Shown one piece after another: positions 16,621 through 25,187 of a stretch of 64,000 bases of DNA. The position numbers were made by a program, and so were the translations under genes. Every line of letters starts with the position of its first letter. Within the stretch, counting starts at the first letter, position 1. This DNA is from Bacillus wiedmannii (GTDB taxonomy: Bacteria > Bacillota > Bacilli > Bacillales > Bacillaceae_G), in NCBI RefSeq assembly GCF_001583695.1, contig NZ_LOBC01000012.1:56997-120996 (forward strand). The letters are read 5' to 3'. Under the pieces are notes generated by a model that saw only the letters and a list, made by a program, of their open reading frames with translations, did no database searches and was not told the origin of the DNA.

Positions 16621-16863
16621 TGAACAAATTTAAAAGCTTGATATATGAGGAAAGAGAAGCTTTTAAAGTATTTAAAAAAATTAACGGATTTGTTAGAGAA
16701 AATCGGTAAAGCTTTTTACAAAACAAAGGAGAATGGTACGGGACTGGGGTTAATGATTACATATAAAATCATTGAGGAACATCAAGGAAGTATCGCGATT
16801 CAAAGTAGCATGGGAATAGGAACGAAAGAGGAAATTTTTTTTACCGACAGCATAATGTGCTAG
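16621..16863 (+). pseudogene. remnant of a sensor histidine kinase
   Basis: The frame from 16645 ends with KTKENGTGLGLMITYKIIEEHQGSI-type sequence, a clear match to the G2 box and last strand-helix of a histidine kinase ATPase domain (consensus FYTTKEKGTGLGL). The N, F and G1 boxes, the phosphorylated His and the sensor part are all missing, and the 3' end lacks the usual closing beta strand. Just upstream an ATG at 16621 with GAGGAG opens a different frame of 29 codons overlapping it, as expected after a frameshift. I read the locus as a decayed kinase gene. Confidence 0.7.
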
Positions 16864-16921
16864 AGGAAAATATTTTTCAGAAAAGTGTTCTTGTTGTGTA
16901 AATATAAACATTTTATAAAAT

Positions 16922-17080
16922 GTTTCAAGAAGGGTTTTTTTTATAAAATACTTCGTTTATAATGGAGGAAAATATCGACATGAGATTTGTTATTCATGTA
17001 ACGGTTCGGTAGTGTTAGAGAAAGAAGGGGTGCACGCGCATCCTTTTTTCTATGCAGATATTATGAAAGAGGTGGTATGA
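16922..17080 (+). other. start-less Cys-containing open frame overlapping the PqqD-like gene
   Basis: A frame is open from about 16922 and ends in a TGA (17078-17080) that overlaps the next gene's ATG as ATGA, the usual sign of translational coupling. The C-terminal part reads RHEICYSCNGSVVLEKEG followed by VHAHPFFYADIMKEVV and looks coding. No ATG, GTG or TTG lies upstream in frame at a useful place; GGAGG at 16964-16968 serves an ATG at 16980 in another frame. So it is either frameshifted, uses a rare start such as ATT at 16985, or is a leader RNA. A hairpin with a T-rich arm (17021-17050) lies inside it. Confidence 0.4.
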
Positions 17081-17460
17081 TGGAATTAACATTAAATTCG
17101 ACTGTATGTTTACACACGATTCAATTTCGAAAAGAGCAAAAGAATTATATTGTAAAAGATACAATTACAGGAGAAAAATATGAAATGCCGCCACTTTGGA
17201 TTGATGCATTGGCAATGATGCGTGACGGTTTTTTATTGGGGGAAATTGAGGAGAAATTAAAAGAAGAGTATCCAGACGAAGAAATAAATATGTTAGCATT
17301 TACGAGGCAACTGTTAGAGCTAGAGCTTGTCGGAATGGTAGATGGGGAAGAAATAGCTTGTACAAAGAAGAAAGAGAAAGATTATTTAGCTTGGTTACGT
17401 CCTCGTGTCGAGCAATTCTTTCTTAGTTTAAATAAAAAAAATAGAAGCAAAGGTCAGTGA
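17077..17460 (+). CDS. PqqD-like (RiPP-recognition-element-type) protein
   Basis: A 127-residue soluble protein. Residues about 22-95 look like a PqqD-type winged-helix domain: YIVKDTITGEKYEMPPL, then a helix IDALAMMRDG, then EIEEKLKEEYP, and LLELELVGMVDGEE at the end. Such domains bind leader peptides in RiPP and related systems. The C-terminal 30 residues are basic. No maturase, peptidase or exporter lies nearby, so it is an orphan here. GAGGTGG lies just upstream of ATG 17077/17080. The family call is mine from pattern alone. Confidence 0.5.
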   Translation: MMELTLNSTVCLHTIQFRKEQKNYIVKDTITGEKYEMPPLWIDALAMMRDGFLLGEIEEKLKEEYPDEEINMLAFTRQLLELELVGMVDGEEIACTKKKEKDYLAWLRPRVEQFFLSLNKKNRSKGQ

Positions 17461-17487
17461 TGATCTTTGCTTTTTTGTATAGTTTGT

Positions 17488-18120
17488 TTAAAAAATTACA
17501 GCGAATGCCCTTGCGAAAGCACCGTCGCTATCTTTAATTTTTAAAGGTGCCGCTGAGAAAAAGAAACGTTTCGTGTTAATTGCATCTAAGTTGGTTAAGT
17601 TTTCGATTAAATAAATATTATTCCCAAGTAGTATGTGATGAATTGGCGATGTTTCTGTCGTTACCTCATCAGGAGAGATGAAATCTAAACCGACAGATTT
17701 TACTTTTAATTGAACTAGTTCTTCAGCTAATTCTTCAGAAAGATAAAAAGCTTCTTTCTCATATGCTTCTGTATTCCATTTCGTAGATAGATTGGAATGG
17801 AAAATGACAATATCACCTTCTTTTATGTCAGCGTTGTGTAATACTTCTTTAGGTAGTTTTCGTTCTTGTACATGAGTTACATCAATAAGAACAGCTTCGC
17901 CTACAAATTGATCTAGGGGTAATTGATCAATAGTCGTTGCGCCTGAAATGAAATGAGCAGGAGCATCACAATGCGTGCCAACATGAACGACAGAATGAAA
18001 ATCTGTAACTTGATAGCCTGTCTCTTCAACGCTTGTAATGGCTCCTAAATTGATTTTTGGTGTTCCAGGGAATTGGGACATATTGTTTTCAAATGTTTGT
18101 GATAGGTCAATTACTTTCAT
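17488..18120 (-). CDS. cyclase-family metal-dependent hydrolase (KynB-like) under S-box control
   Basis: This 210-residue protein belongs to the cyclase/arylformamidase family. The metal motif HxGTHxDxPxH is intact (HVGTHCDAPAHF, about residues 42-53), and it starts with the family opening IDLSQTFENNM. Members hydrolyse N-formyl, lactone or cyclic amide bonds, often with zinc or manganese. I chose ATG 18120 over 18162 because GGAGG lies eight bases upstream. The leader is a SAM-I riboswitch with terminator, so it is expected to be expressed when SAM is low. That argues for a methionine- or sulfur-related substrate rather than kynurenine; the real reaction is unknown. Confidence 0.8.
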   Translation of the reverse strand: MKVIDLSQTFENNMSQFPGTPKINLGAITSVEETGYQVTDFHSVVHVGTHCDAPAHFISGATTIDQLPLDQFVGEAVLIDVTHVQERKLPKEVLHNADIKEGDIVIFHSNLSTKWNTEAYEKEAFYLSEELAEELVQLKVKSVGLDFISPDEVTTETSPIHHILLGNNIYLIENLTNLDAINTKRFFFSAAPLKIKDSDGAFARAFAVIF

Positions 18121-18150
18121 TTTAAATACCTCCAATATATGTTTTGAAAT

Positions 18151-18190
18151 AAAAAAACTCACCTTTCATAATCAAGAAAGATGAGTTTTG
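18151..18190 (-). terminator. riboswitch-controlled terminator upstream of the cyclase gene
   Basis: On the minus strand AAAACTCATCTTTC pairs with GAAAGGTGAGTTTT over a short loop and is followed by a T-run. It is the expression platform of the S-box. Confidence 0.85.
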
Positions 18191-18204
18191 TACACAATAG
18201 TTAC

Positions 18205-18317
18205 GTTTTATCTTTCAAAATGCAATGCATTTTGCAGGAATTAGCACCTATTCAGTTTGTATAAACTGAGGTTGCTGGGCGTCAAAGGGCCGGTCCCTCT
18301 GCCTCTCTTGATAAAGA
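18205..18317 (-). promoter_or_regulatory. SAM-I riboswitch (S-box)
   Basis: On the minus strand the conserved S-box blocks occur in order: CTTATCAAGAGAGGCAGAGG, ACCGGCCC, GACGCCCAGCAACC, a variable hairpin, AGGTGCTAATTCCTGCA, and GAAAGATAAA closing P1 with TTTATC. The set and order are unmistakable. It precedes a terminator and the cyclase-family gene. Confidence 0.93.
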
Positions 18318-18466
18318 CATATTAAGTTTTCGTTTCTGAATATTCACTACTTTTAAATTGTAATTCATTTCCTTTTTTCGCGCAATACAAAATAGGTATT
18401 CACCCAAATAAAGTTGCTCGCATATTGTAGCTTATGTAAATAGAATGCTGCGAAGGAGTGAGTGCA

Positions 18467-19576
18467 GTGACAGGGAATGTATTGAATTATTACGCTGGTG
18501 GAAATACAGCTAGAGGATTTCATAATTTATACGACGAGAATTTAAAAGGGCTAAACAGGTTATTTATTTTAAAGGGGGGTCCTGGAACCGGGAAATCTTC
18601 TTTAATCAAAGCAATAGGCCGTGAGTGGGTTGAAAAAGGATATGATATTGAATTTTTGCACTGTTCTTCTGATAATAAATCGGTTGATGGTGTAATTATC
18701 CCGAAGTTAAAAGTAGGAATTGTTGATGGAACATCGCCGCATGTTATTGAGCCGAAAATGCCAGGAGTTGTCGAAGAGTATATTAATTTAGGGGTTGCTT
18801 GGGACTCAGATAAATTAAGAAAGCAGAAGGTGGAAATTGAACGATTTGTTTCAGAAGCAAGCAAGGCTTTTCAAACTGCTTACGCTTGTTTTAACGAGGC
18901 ACTAGTTATACATGACGAGTGGGAGAAAATATATATTAATAATATTGATTTTAATAAAGCAAATGAACTAACCGATCAGCTGATTCAGAAGTTATTTACA
19001 GATAAAGGCGGGAAACAATCGCTTGTGAAACATCGGTTTTTAGGGGCAGCTACACCGAAAGGAGCAGTTGATTTTGTTCCTAATTTAACAGAGGGATTAC
19101 CACATCGTTATTTTATAAAAGGACGCCCAGGATCTGGGAAATCAACAATGCTTAAAAAATTAGCTAAGGCAGCAGAAGAAAAAGGATTTGAAGTTGAAGT
19201 ATATCATTGTGGATTTGATCCAAATAGTCTTGATATGGTTATCGTAAGAGAATTAGGGTTTGCAATTTTTGATAGCACCGCACCACATGAATATTTTCCG
19301 AGCCGCGAAGGTGATGAAATTATAGATATGTATGCCTTGATTGTGACACCAGGGACAGATGAGAAGTATGCGACAGAAATTCGTGACGTGTCGATTCAAT
19401 ATAAAGCAAAAATGAATGAAGCGATGTCTTTCTTAGCGAAAGCGAAATCAGTTCGTGATAAATTAGAACGAATATATATTGCTGCTATGGATTTTTCAAA
19501 AGTAGATGCATATAAAGAGGAGATTCAAAAAGAGTTTGAACGAATTGCGGTTAGTGTAACAGAAAAGAACAAGTAA
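18467..19576 (+). CDS. ATPase with two tandem P-loop domains
   Basis: A 369-residue soluble protein made of two related halves. The first carries Walker A FILKGGPGTGKSSLIKAIG (about 33-51), the second FIKGRPGSGKSTMLKKLAK (about 215-233). Each half then has a V(E)FLHC/VYHCG strand, a conserved (D)GTSPH / STAPHE segment and a long helical stretch. It fits a family of uncharacterised Firmicute ATPases (PRK06851-like). The GTG at 18467 has AAGGAG eight bases upstream, so the earlier GTG at 18458 is rejected. No partner gene suggests its role. Confidence 0.75.
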   Translation: MTGNVLNYYAGGNTARGFHNLYDENLKGLNRLFILKGGPGTGKSSLIKAIGREWVEKGYDIEFLHCSSDNKSVDGVIIPKLKVGIVDGTSPHVIEPKMPGVVEEYINLGVAWDSDKLRKQKVEIERFVSEASKAFQTAYACFNEALVIHDEWEKIYINNIDFNKANELTDQLIQKLFTDKGGKQSLVKHRFLGAATPKGAVDFVPNLTEGLPHRYFIKGRPGSGKSTMLKKLAKAAEEKGFEVEVYHCGFDPNSLDMVIVRELGFAIFDSTAPHEYFPSREGDEIIDMYALIVTPGTDEKYATEIRDVSIQYKAKMNEAMSFLAKAKSVRDKLERIYIAAMDFSKVDAYKEEIQKEFERIAVSVTEKNK

Positions 19577-19697
19577 AAAATAAAGGATTTTAGTAGGCTG
19601 TCGGGAATTTTCTGACAGCTATTTTAGTATGTAGTAAAATTAGCAGTATATTTGTCGAATTTCCAAGGAAATAATCAAAAAATGGAGAGGGTATGAA

Positions 19698-20480
19698 ATG
19701 AGAGAGAAAATTAGAGTGGAGTTAGCAAGAATTGAACAAGAGAATGATGTGAAAATTTTATTTGCAGTGGAATCAGGGAGTCGTGCTTGGGGATTTCCAT
19801 CGAAAGATAGTGATTATGATGTTAGATTTGTCTATATGCATCCGGTAGAGTGGTATTTATCAATTCATGATAAACGAGATGTAATTGAGTATCCGATTAG
19901 TGATGATTTAGATATAAGCGGATGGGATATTAAAAAGGCGTTACAGTTATTCGCAAAGTCAAACCCAGCTTTACTCGAATGGATTCGATCACCGATTTTC
20001 TATTCGAAAAACTCTCATTTTCCAGAACAGCTTCAGCAAATGAGTGATAAGCACTTTGATCCAAAAGCAACGATATATCATTACTTACATATGGCTTCAA
20101 AAAATTATCGTGAATTTTTGCAAGGTGAGAACGTAAAATTGAAAAAATACTTTTATGTATTGCGTCCTATTTTAGCTTGTAAGTGGCTAGAGGAGAAAAC
20201 AACTTTACCACCTGTAGAATTCGATCGATTGATTACAGAATTATCGTTAGAACGTAGCGTATTAAATGAAATTGAACAGTTGTTAATAAAGAAAAAGGCA
20301 GGTACTGAATTAGATGTTGGATTAAAAATTGAGGTGTTGAATCAATTTTTAGAAGAACAAATTCATTACTATCAGCAATATGTAAAAGGAATTGAAAAGG
20401 GATCAGGAATCGATATTGAGAGTTTAAATACATTGTTTCGAGATATGTTGTTTGAAGTATATGAAAAAGAGCACAAGTGA
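19698..20480 (+). CDS. nucleotidyltransferase of the RlaP/YcgL (pol beta) family
   Basis: This 260-residue protein has the minimal pol-beta nucleotidyltransferase motif GSRAWGFPSKDSDYDVRFVY at about residues 27-46, containing the GS and DxD metal residues, followed by HPVEWYLSI and a helical C-terminal region. It matches the RlaP / COG3541 family, sometimes linked to RNA repair. It is monocistronic, and neither an RNA ligase nor a phosphatase lies nearby, so a repair role is not supported by context. GAGAGGG precedes the ATG. Confidence 0.82.
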   Translation: MREKIRVELARIEQENDVKILFAVESGSRAWGFPSKDSDYDVRFVYMHPVEWYLSIHDKRDVIEYPISDDLDISGWDIKKALQLFAKSNPALLEWIRSPIFYSKNSHFPEQLQQMSDKHFDPKATIYHYLHMASKNYREFLQGENVKLKKYFYVLRPILACKWLEEKTTLPPVEFDRLITELSLERSVLNEIEQLLIKKKAGTELDVGLKIEVLNQFLEEQIHYYQQYVKGIEKGSGIDIESLNTLFRDMLFEVYEKEHK

Positions 20481-20496
20481 GTTTGTGCTCTTTTTT
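20467..20496 (+). terminator. terminator of the nucleotidyltransferase gene
   Basis: AAGAGCACAA and TTGTGCTCTT form a ten-base-pair stem followed by T-run; it overlaps the stop codon and reaches the convergent transporter's stop. Confidence 0.85.
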
Positions 20497-21796
20497 ATTT
20501 TGTAGGAATAAAGAAAACAGATATAGCTGCAAGAAGACCCGCGAATGAGAATAAGTAAAAATTCCATGCTAAGTCATATTGCATTGTCATAATAATACCG
20601 ACAAGAATAGGACCAGCAATCGCACCAACTCGGCCAAGTCCAAGTCCCCAGCCTAAGGAGGTAGCTCGGATATGGGATGGGAAGTATTGTGTTACATATG
20701 CATTTAATATTTGAGTAATACCGACTGATCCAATTCCAGCAAGGCCGATTAAAAGATAAATGATTGTAACAGATGGTTTAATTGTTAATAGTCCAATACA
20801 TATAGCTGCCATAAGATAGGAGATGCTAATAACAATTTTAGCCCCTATACGATCCGCGATTGCTCCAGCAAATAATGCACCGATTGCGGCAGTAATATTT
20901 AGCATAAGTAAAAATGATAGACTAGATCCAAGAGGGTATCCTGCTTGGCGCATCATCTGCGGTAACCAAGTGTTTAAACCGTATATTAAAAACATTCCCA
21001 TTATATAAGTAATCCAAAAAAGCAGCGTCGCTTTTATGTACTCTTTTGAGAATAACGTAAGAAATCCATTTTTTTTTCTTATATTAGATGGGGCTTGATG
21101 AGTTTCCTCTTTTGCATTGATTTCAATTTGAAAACGATTAAGGATTTGGTCCACTTCTTCTTGGCGATTACGTGATAACAAAAATTGAATGGATTCAGGT
21201 AAATAACGAATGATGAAAGGAATGAGGAGTAGTGGAATCATTCCGATGCCAAACATAATTCTCCATCCGAAATCTTCTAACATAAACATAGACAAAATAG
21301 CACCTAACACGATACCTAAAGGATAGCCAGTAAACATAAGAGCGTAAATAAAAGATTGTCGCTTTTTTGGTGAATATTCAACAGTAAGTGCTGAAGCTGT
21401 TGGAATAACACCGCCTAATCCGATTCCTCCGATAAATCGAGATAAACCAAATAATTCAGGGGAAGGAGCAAGTGCAGCAAGGCCCATTGTGATGGAGAAA
21501 AGTGCTAAACAGCATATAAGCGTCCATTTTCGTCCAATTAGATCTGTAATGGTTCCAACTAGAATAGCGCCAATAAACATCCCAAATAAAGCATAGCTAG
21601 CAATTGTACCAGCGTGTGCCGGTGAAAGTGCCCAGCTTTTGTCTTCTAGGAGCTTTGGCAGAACGGCACCGTAAATACCTAAATCATATCCATCAGCTAG
21701 AATGGCTAGCCAACAAATAAAAACAACAAGTTTTGTAATAGAGCTTGAAAAGATAGTTTTTGTAGATTCTAGATGAGGTGGAGCTGAAGTTTGCAT
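20495..21796 (-). CDS. MFS transporter, aromatic acid:H+ symporter type (AAHS)
   Basis: A 433-residue twelve-helix transporter. The first helix carries ADGYDLGIYG, the acidic (D/E)GxD motif typical of the AAHS family (PcaK, NiaP and relatives). The MFS loop GTITDLIGRKW lies after helix 2, and RYLPESIQFLLSRNRQEE marks the central loop. It may import benzoate-like or nicotinate-like acids; the ligand is not resolvable. GGAGGG precedes the ATG on the minus strand. It is monocistronic between two terminators. Confidence 0.82.
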   Translation of the reverse strand: MQTSAPPHLESTKTIFSSSITKLVVFICWLAILADGYDLGIYGAVLPKLLEDKSWALSPAHAGTIASYALFGMFIGAILVGTITDLIGRKWTLICCLALFSITMGLAALAPSPELFGLSRFIGGIGLGGVIPTASALTVEYSPKKRQSFIYALMFTGYPLGIVLGAILSMFMLEDFGWRIMFGIGMIPLLLIPFIIRYLPESIQFLLSRNRQEEVDQILNRFQIEINAKEETHQAPSNIRKKNGFLTLFSKEYIKATLLFWITYIMGMFLIYGLNTWLPQMMRQAGYPLGSSLSFLLMLNITAAIGALFAGAIADRIGAKIVISISYLMAAICIGLLTIKPSVTIIYLLIGLAGIGSVGITQILNAYVTQYFPSHIRATSLGWGLGLGRVGAIAGPILVGIIMTMQYDLAWNFYLFSFAGLLAAISVFFIPTK

Positions 21797-21890
21797 AATA
21801 TTCCCTCCTTTTATTTATAGATAAATATATTATTTTATTTGATGTTAATATTTCCCTTCTTATGTCGAAGTTTATCTGAAAAGGTTTTAT

Positions 21891-21938
21891 AACAAATAAA
21901 GAAGTTCAACAGGAATCCTGTTGAACTTCTTTATTTGT
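21891..21938. terminator. long inverted repeat / bidirectional terminator
   Basis: A stem of about 24 base pairs runs from AACAAATAAAGAAGTTCAAC to its complement around 21915. On the minus strand it lies just after the Rieske oxidoreductase stop. Confidence 0.85.
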
Positions 21939-23465
21939 TTACTCATTATCAACTCGTTTTAACGGTTGATCTGCTGGACCTTCCATAACATCCCCATCAA
22001 TTGAAAAGCGGGAACCGTGACAAGGACAGTCCCAAGTACAATCACCATTATTCCATTCAACTTCGCAGCCGAGATGTGTACAAGTTGTATCGACAATATG
22101 TAATTTTCCATCTTTGTCTTTATAAGCACCTGCTCGTTTCCCGTTAACATGAACGACAGATCCTTCACCAACTTCGAGATCTTCTGGCTTACGTAATGCG
22201 GTTTCAATCTTTCCTTCAATTAAATGTTTCGCAACATCAATGTTCTGGGAGAGGAACGTTTTTATATCTGGATTTGCATGGAAGCGTGATGGTGCATACA
22301 GCTCTTTATATGGGCTGTGGACTTTTAGAATGGAATCCTTCAGTAAATGAGCGGCAGCAGTTCCAGTTGTCATTCCCCATTTACGATATCCAGTTGCAAC
22401 AAATATATTTGGATTTCTTTCGTTAATATGTCCGATATAAGGAAGCTTATCTAGGGTGATTAAATCTTGTGCTGACCATCTATAGGGAACTTCATCTACT
22501 CCAAACGTTGCTTCTGCAAAAGAATACAGTGCTTCATAATGAAGCATTGTGTTTACTCCTTGTCCTGTTTTATGACTTTCTCCGCCAATTAAAATTAATT
22601 TTTCCCCATTGCTTGTTGTATAGCGCAAGGAGCGTTTTGGGTCATCAATACTTAAATACATGCCACCTGGATAATCCGTTTTTGCTTTGATTGCAAGAGC
22701 ATACGAGCGCTCTGCGTACATTCGTGTAAAGAAAAAACTATTTGCATCATAAAAAGGAAAATGTGAACAAGAAACAACGTATTTGCAAGTGATACGTTGT
22801 CCGCCCTTTGTAATGACTTGTGGATCATCACCTTTTTCTACATCAATCGCTGTTGTTTGTTCATAAACTTTGCCGCCCATCTCGACAAACTTTTCTAAAA
22901 GTGTTTTCAAATAAAGGAGGGGATGGAATTGTGCTTGATTTTTCATGACAAGTGCAGATTGTACTGGAATTGGAATCGATAGAGATTGAACATAGTCACA
23001 AGGTATATTTAATTTTTGATAGGCTTCATATTCTTTTGATAAATTTCTTAATCCATTATCAGTAGTTGTATATAAATATGAATCTTCATTTGAGAAATTA
23101 CAGTCGATTTTATATGTTTGCACCGTTTCATTTATGAATTGTAGAGCATGATTATTTGATTCATAGTAAAGTCGGGCTTTGTCCACACCGAAATGATTTA
23201 TTAATTCATCATAAATAAGATCATGTTGTGCTGTTACCTTTGCTGTTGTATGTCCAGTCGTTCCATTTAAAATAAGACCGGAATCAATTAAAACAACGTT
23301 CATACCTTCTTTTGCAAGTAAATAGGCTGTGGTGATACCTGTAATACCAGCTCCGATAACAGCAACTTCTGTCTTTATATTTTCAGATAAATGGGGAAAT
23401 GCAGGGACCTGAGTAGATTCAATCCAATAAGATAATGGCAATTGTGGAAATGTATCGCTTGTCAT
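21939..23465 (-). CDS. FAD-dependent oxidoreductase with C-terminal Rieske domain (YhfW-like)
   Basis: This 508-residue fusion joins an N-terminal DAO-type FAD domain (VAVIGAGITGITTAYLLA, about 32-49) to a C-terminal Rieske [2Fe-2S] domain with CTHLGCEVEWNN and CPCHGSRFS near residues 455-485. Both Cys-His pairs for the cluster are intact. The same architecture is found in B. subtilis YhfW. It is likely a cytosolic amine or amino-acid oxidase/dehydrogenase passing electrons through the Rieske centre; the substrate is unknown. GGAGG precedes the ATG. It is monocistronic. Confidence 0.88.
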   Translation of the reverse strand: MTSDTFPQLPLSYWIESTQVPAFPHLSENIKTEVAVIGAGITGITTAYLLAKEGMNVVLIDSGLILNGTTGHTTAKVTAQHDLIYDELINHFGVDKARLYYESNNHALQFINETVQTYKIDCNFSNEDSYLYTTTDNGLRNLSKEYEAYQKLNIPCDYVQSLSIPIPVQSALVMKNQAQFHPLLYLKTLLEKFVEMGGKVYEQTTAIDVEKGDDPQVITKGGQRITCKYVVSCSHFPFYDANSFFFTRMYAERSYALAIKAKTDYPGGMYLSIDDPKRSLRYTTSNGEKLILIGGESHKTGQGVNTMLHYEALYSFAEATFGVDEVPYRWSAQDLITLDKLPYIGHINERNPNIFVATGYRKWGMTTGTAAAHLLKDSILKVHSPYKELYAPSRFHANPDIKTFLSQNIDVAKHLIEGKIETALRKPEDLEVGEGSVVHVNGKRAGAYKDKDGKLHIVDTTCTHLGCEVEWNNGDCTWDCPCHGSRFSIDGDVMEGPADQPLKRVDNE

Positions 23466-24046
23466 TATAGAAACCTCCCGATTTTAGAACAATTTTCCTT
23501 ATAATATTTCCATATTATATGAAAATCATGTGTGCTGTTTTAGAAGGAGTCTATTTTTATTAAAAGAAAGATAAAGTTATTTTAGTATAATTATTTAATG
23601 TTGTCGGTATGAAGAGGTGGGAGTTGTGTAAAGCTAGATGCAGGTGAGTTTATTTGTTGTTTACATCGAGGGTTCTTGAATAAGATAGAGTCTATAGGAT
23701 GTAAGCGTATGTATATGTATAACGGATAAAACCTTATAAAATCTATGTTTTTTCTTTAGTGAAATAAAGTATAATTATAAAAATATAACCAACTTTTATT
23801 ACTAGGTCATAAAAGTTGTTGACAATATAGAAATTCTATTGATATGATTCATCATGTGGAAAGGTTGATAGAGAGTAAAAAGAGAAATGTTTTTCATTGA
23901 TAATAAAAGCGAAAAATAAGTGACGATAGAGTGAGTATATTTTCCTTATAATAGATGCTTTTTTAATCACCTAGTAAAATCAATCTGGAAGCAAGAATTG
24001 ATATATGTAAGTTGCGCAAGGCGCGGCATAAGAAAGGGGCAAAAGG
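23466..24046. other. 581-base intergenic region upstream of the desaturase gene
   Basis: This stretch is AT-rich with no convincing gene. It holds a perfect nine-base inverted repeat (23791-23799 and 23809-23817) immediately before a TTGACA, a promoter, and a leader of about 190 bases. No riboswitch was recognised. Confidence 0.6.
23791..23848 (+). promoter_or_regulatory. promoter with upstream inverted repeat, desaturase gene
   Basis: TTGACA at 23819-23824 and TATGAT at 23843-23848 are 18 bases apart. AACTTTTAT and ATAAAAGTT form a perfect inverted repeat with a nine-base spacer ending one base before the -35, in the place of an activator or repressor site. The regulator is unknown. Confidence 0.5.
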
Positions 24047-25132
24047 ATGAAGGAGCTTCATACGTTTGGGTGGTATGCAGCACGTGTATCACCACATTTG
24101 CCGAAAAAAGCATTTAAACCAGTTCCTACTCGTTTATTTGGTGGACTGGCTTATTTGCTTGTGGCATTGGCGGGGTTAATATCGATTGGTGTATTTGAAT
24201 TGAATGTGTGGGCGAATCTAGGAATTGCGATTGTTCTCGGATTATGTTTTGCTTCACTTGGGTTTTTAGGACATGAAATTTTACATGGAACTGTTGTAAG
24301 AAAGGCATGGCTTCGTGATTTCTTAGGCGCCATTGCATTTATGCCATTATCAACAGGCCCTAAACTGTGGAGAAAGTGGCATAATGCAACGCATCATGTT
24401 CATACGCAGCATGAAGAGAATGATCCAGATGCATGGCCGACACTTGAGAAGCTTAAGAAGAGTAAGTTTCTGAGTTGGGTGTATCGTATGCCTCTTCATG
24501 TACGTTCATTCTTTAGTTTTCTGTCACTAACCATTCAATTTACGTTACATTCGACTCGAATGTTCTTTCATTTTATAAAGGATTTTAAGTCATCCAATCA
24601 AAAATCTGTATGGCTTCAACTTCTTTTGCCTTGGACTGTTTGGATTAGTTTATTGTTTATTATGGGACCTGGAAAATGGTTATTTGCATATGTAATTCCA
24701 TTGTTAATTGCTAACTTTATTGTAATGGCATATATCGCAACAAATCATCGCTTAAATCCAATTGTTCCAGTAAATGATCCGTTAGCGAACTGTTTATCAG
24801 TAACAGTGCCGCGCTGGGTAGACGTTTTACATTTCAATTTCTCATATCATACAGAACACCATTTGTTCCCTGCTATGAGCTCTAAATACTATCCGTTAGT
24901 AAAAGAGAAAATTAAAGAAATGTGGCCGGAACGCTATCATGAGATGCCAATGACAAAAGCTTTGGCAGCGCTATGGAATACACCACGTGTGTATTATCAA
25001 GGAAGTGAATTAGTGGATCCGCATAGAGAGCATTTCTATGGTTCTTTAGGAAATGGACTAGATCCTCATAATATTTCATATCGTGAGGACCATATAGAGG
25101 AAGAAGAGAGTATTAAAAAAATAAATCAGTAA
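24047..25132 (+). CDS. desB: acyl-lipid fatty acid desaturase (probable delta-10, DesB type)
   Basis: A 361-residue membrane di-iron desaturase. The three histidine boxes are HEILH (76-80), HNATHH (112-117) and HTEHH (268-272), with paired hydrophobic segments at about 31-75 and 188-235. It introduces a double bond into phospholipid acyl chains, using flavodoxin or ferredoxin as donor. The boxes differ from B. subtilis Des. From its neighbourhood I take it to be the B. cereus BC0400 homologue characterised as delta-10 desaturase DesB (Chazarreta-Cifre et al. 2013). The synteny is recalled, not checked. AAAGGGG precedes the ATG. Confidence 0.78.
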   Translation: MKELHTFGWYAARVSPHLPKKAFKPVPTRLFGGLAYLLVALAGLISIGVFELNVWANLGIAIVLGLCFASLGFLGHEILHGTVVRKAWLRDFLGAIAFMPLSTGPKLWRKWHNATHHVHTQHEENDPDAWPTLEKLKKSKFLSWVYRMPLHVRSFFSFLSLTIQFTLHSTRMFFHFIKDFKSSNQKSVWLQLLLPWTVWISLLFIMGPGKWLFAYVIPLLIANFIVMAYIATNHRLNPIVPVNDPLANCLSVTVPRWVDVLHFNFSYHTEHHLFPAMSSKYYPLVKEKIKEMWPERYHEMPMTKALAALWNTPRVYYQGSELVDPHREHFYGSLGNGLDPHNISYREDHIEEEESIKKINQ

Positions 25133-25156
25133 AAATTGATATATTTTGCAGTGAAA

Positions 25157-25187
25157 AAGCAAGCCATTTCAGGCTTGCTTTTTTTTA
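25157..25187 (+). terminator. terminator of the desaturase gene
   Basis: AAGCAAGCC pairs with GGCTTGCTT over a six-base loop followed by eight T; it reaches the convergent permease stop. Confidence 0.88.
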
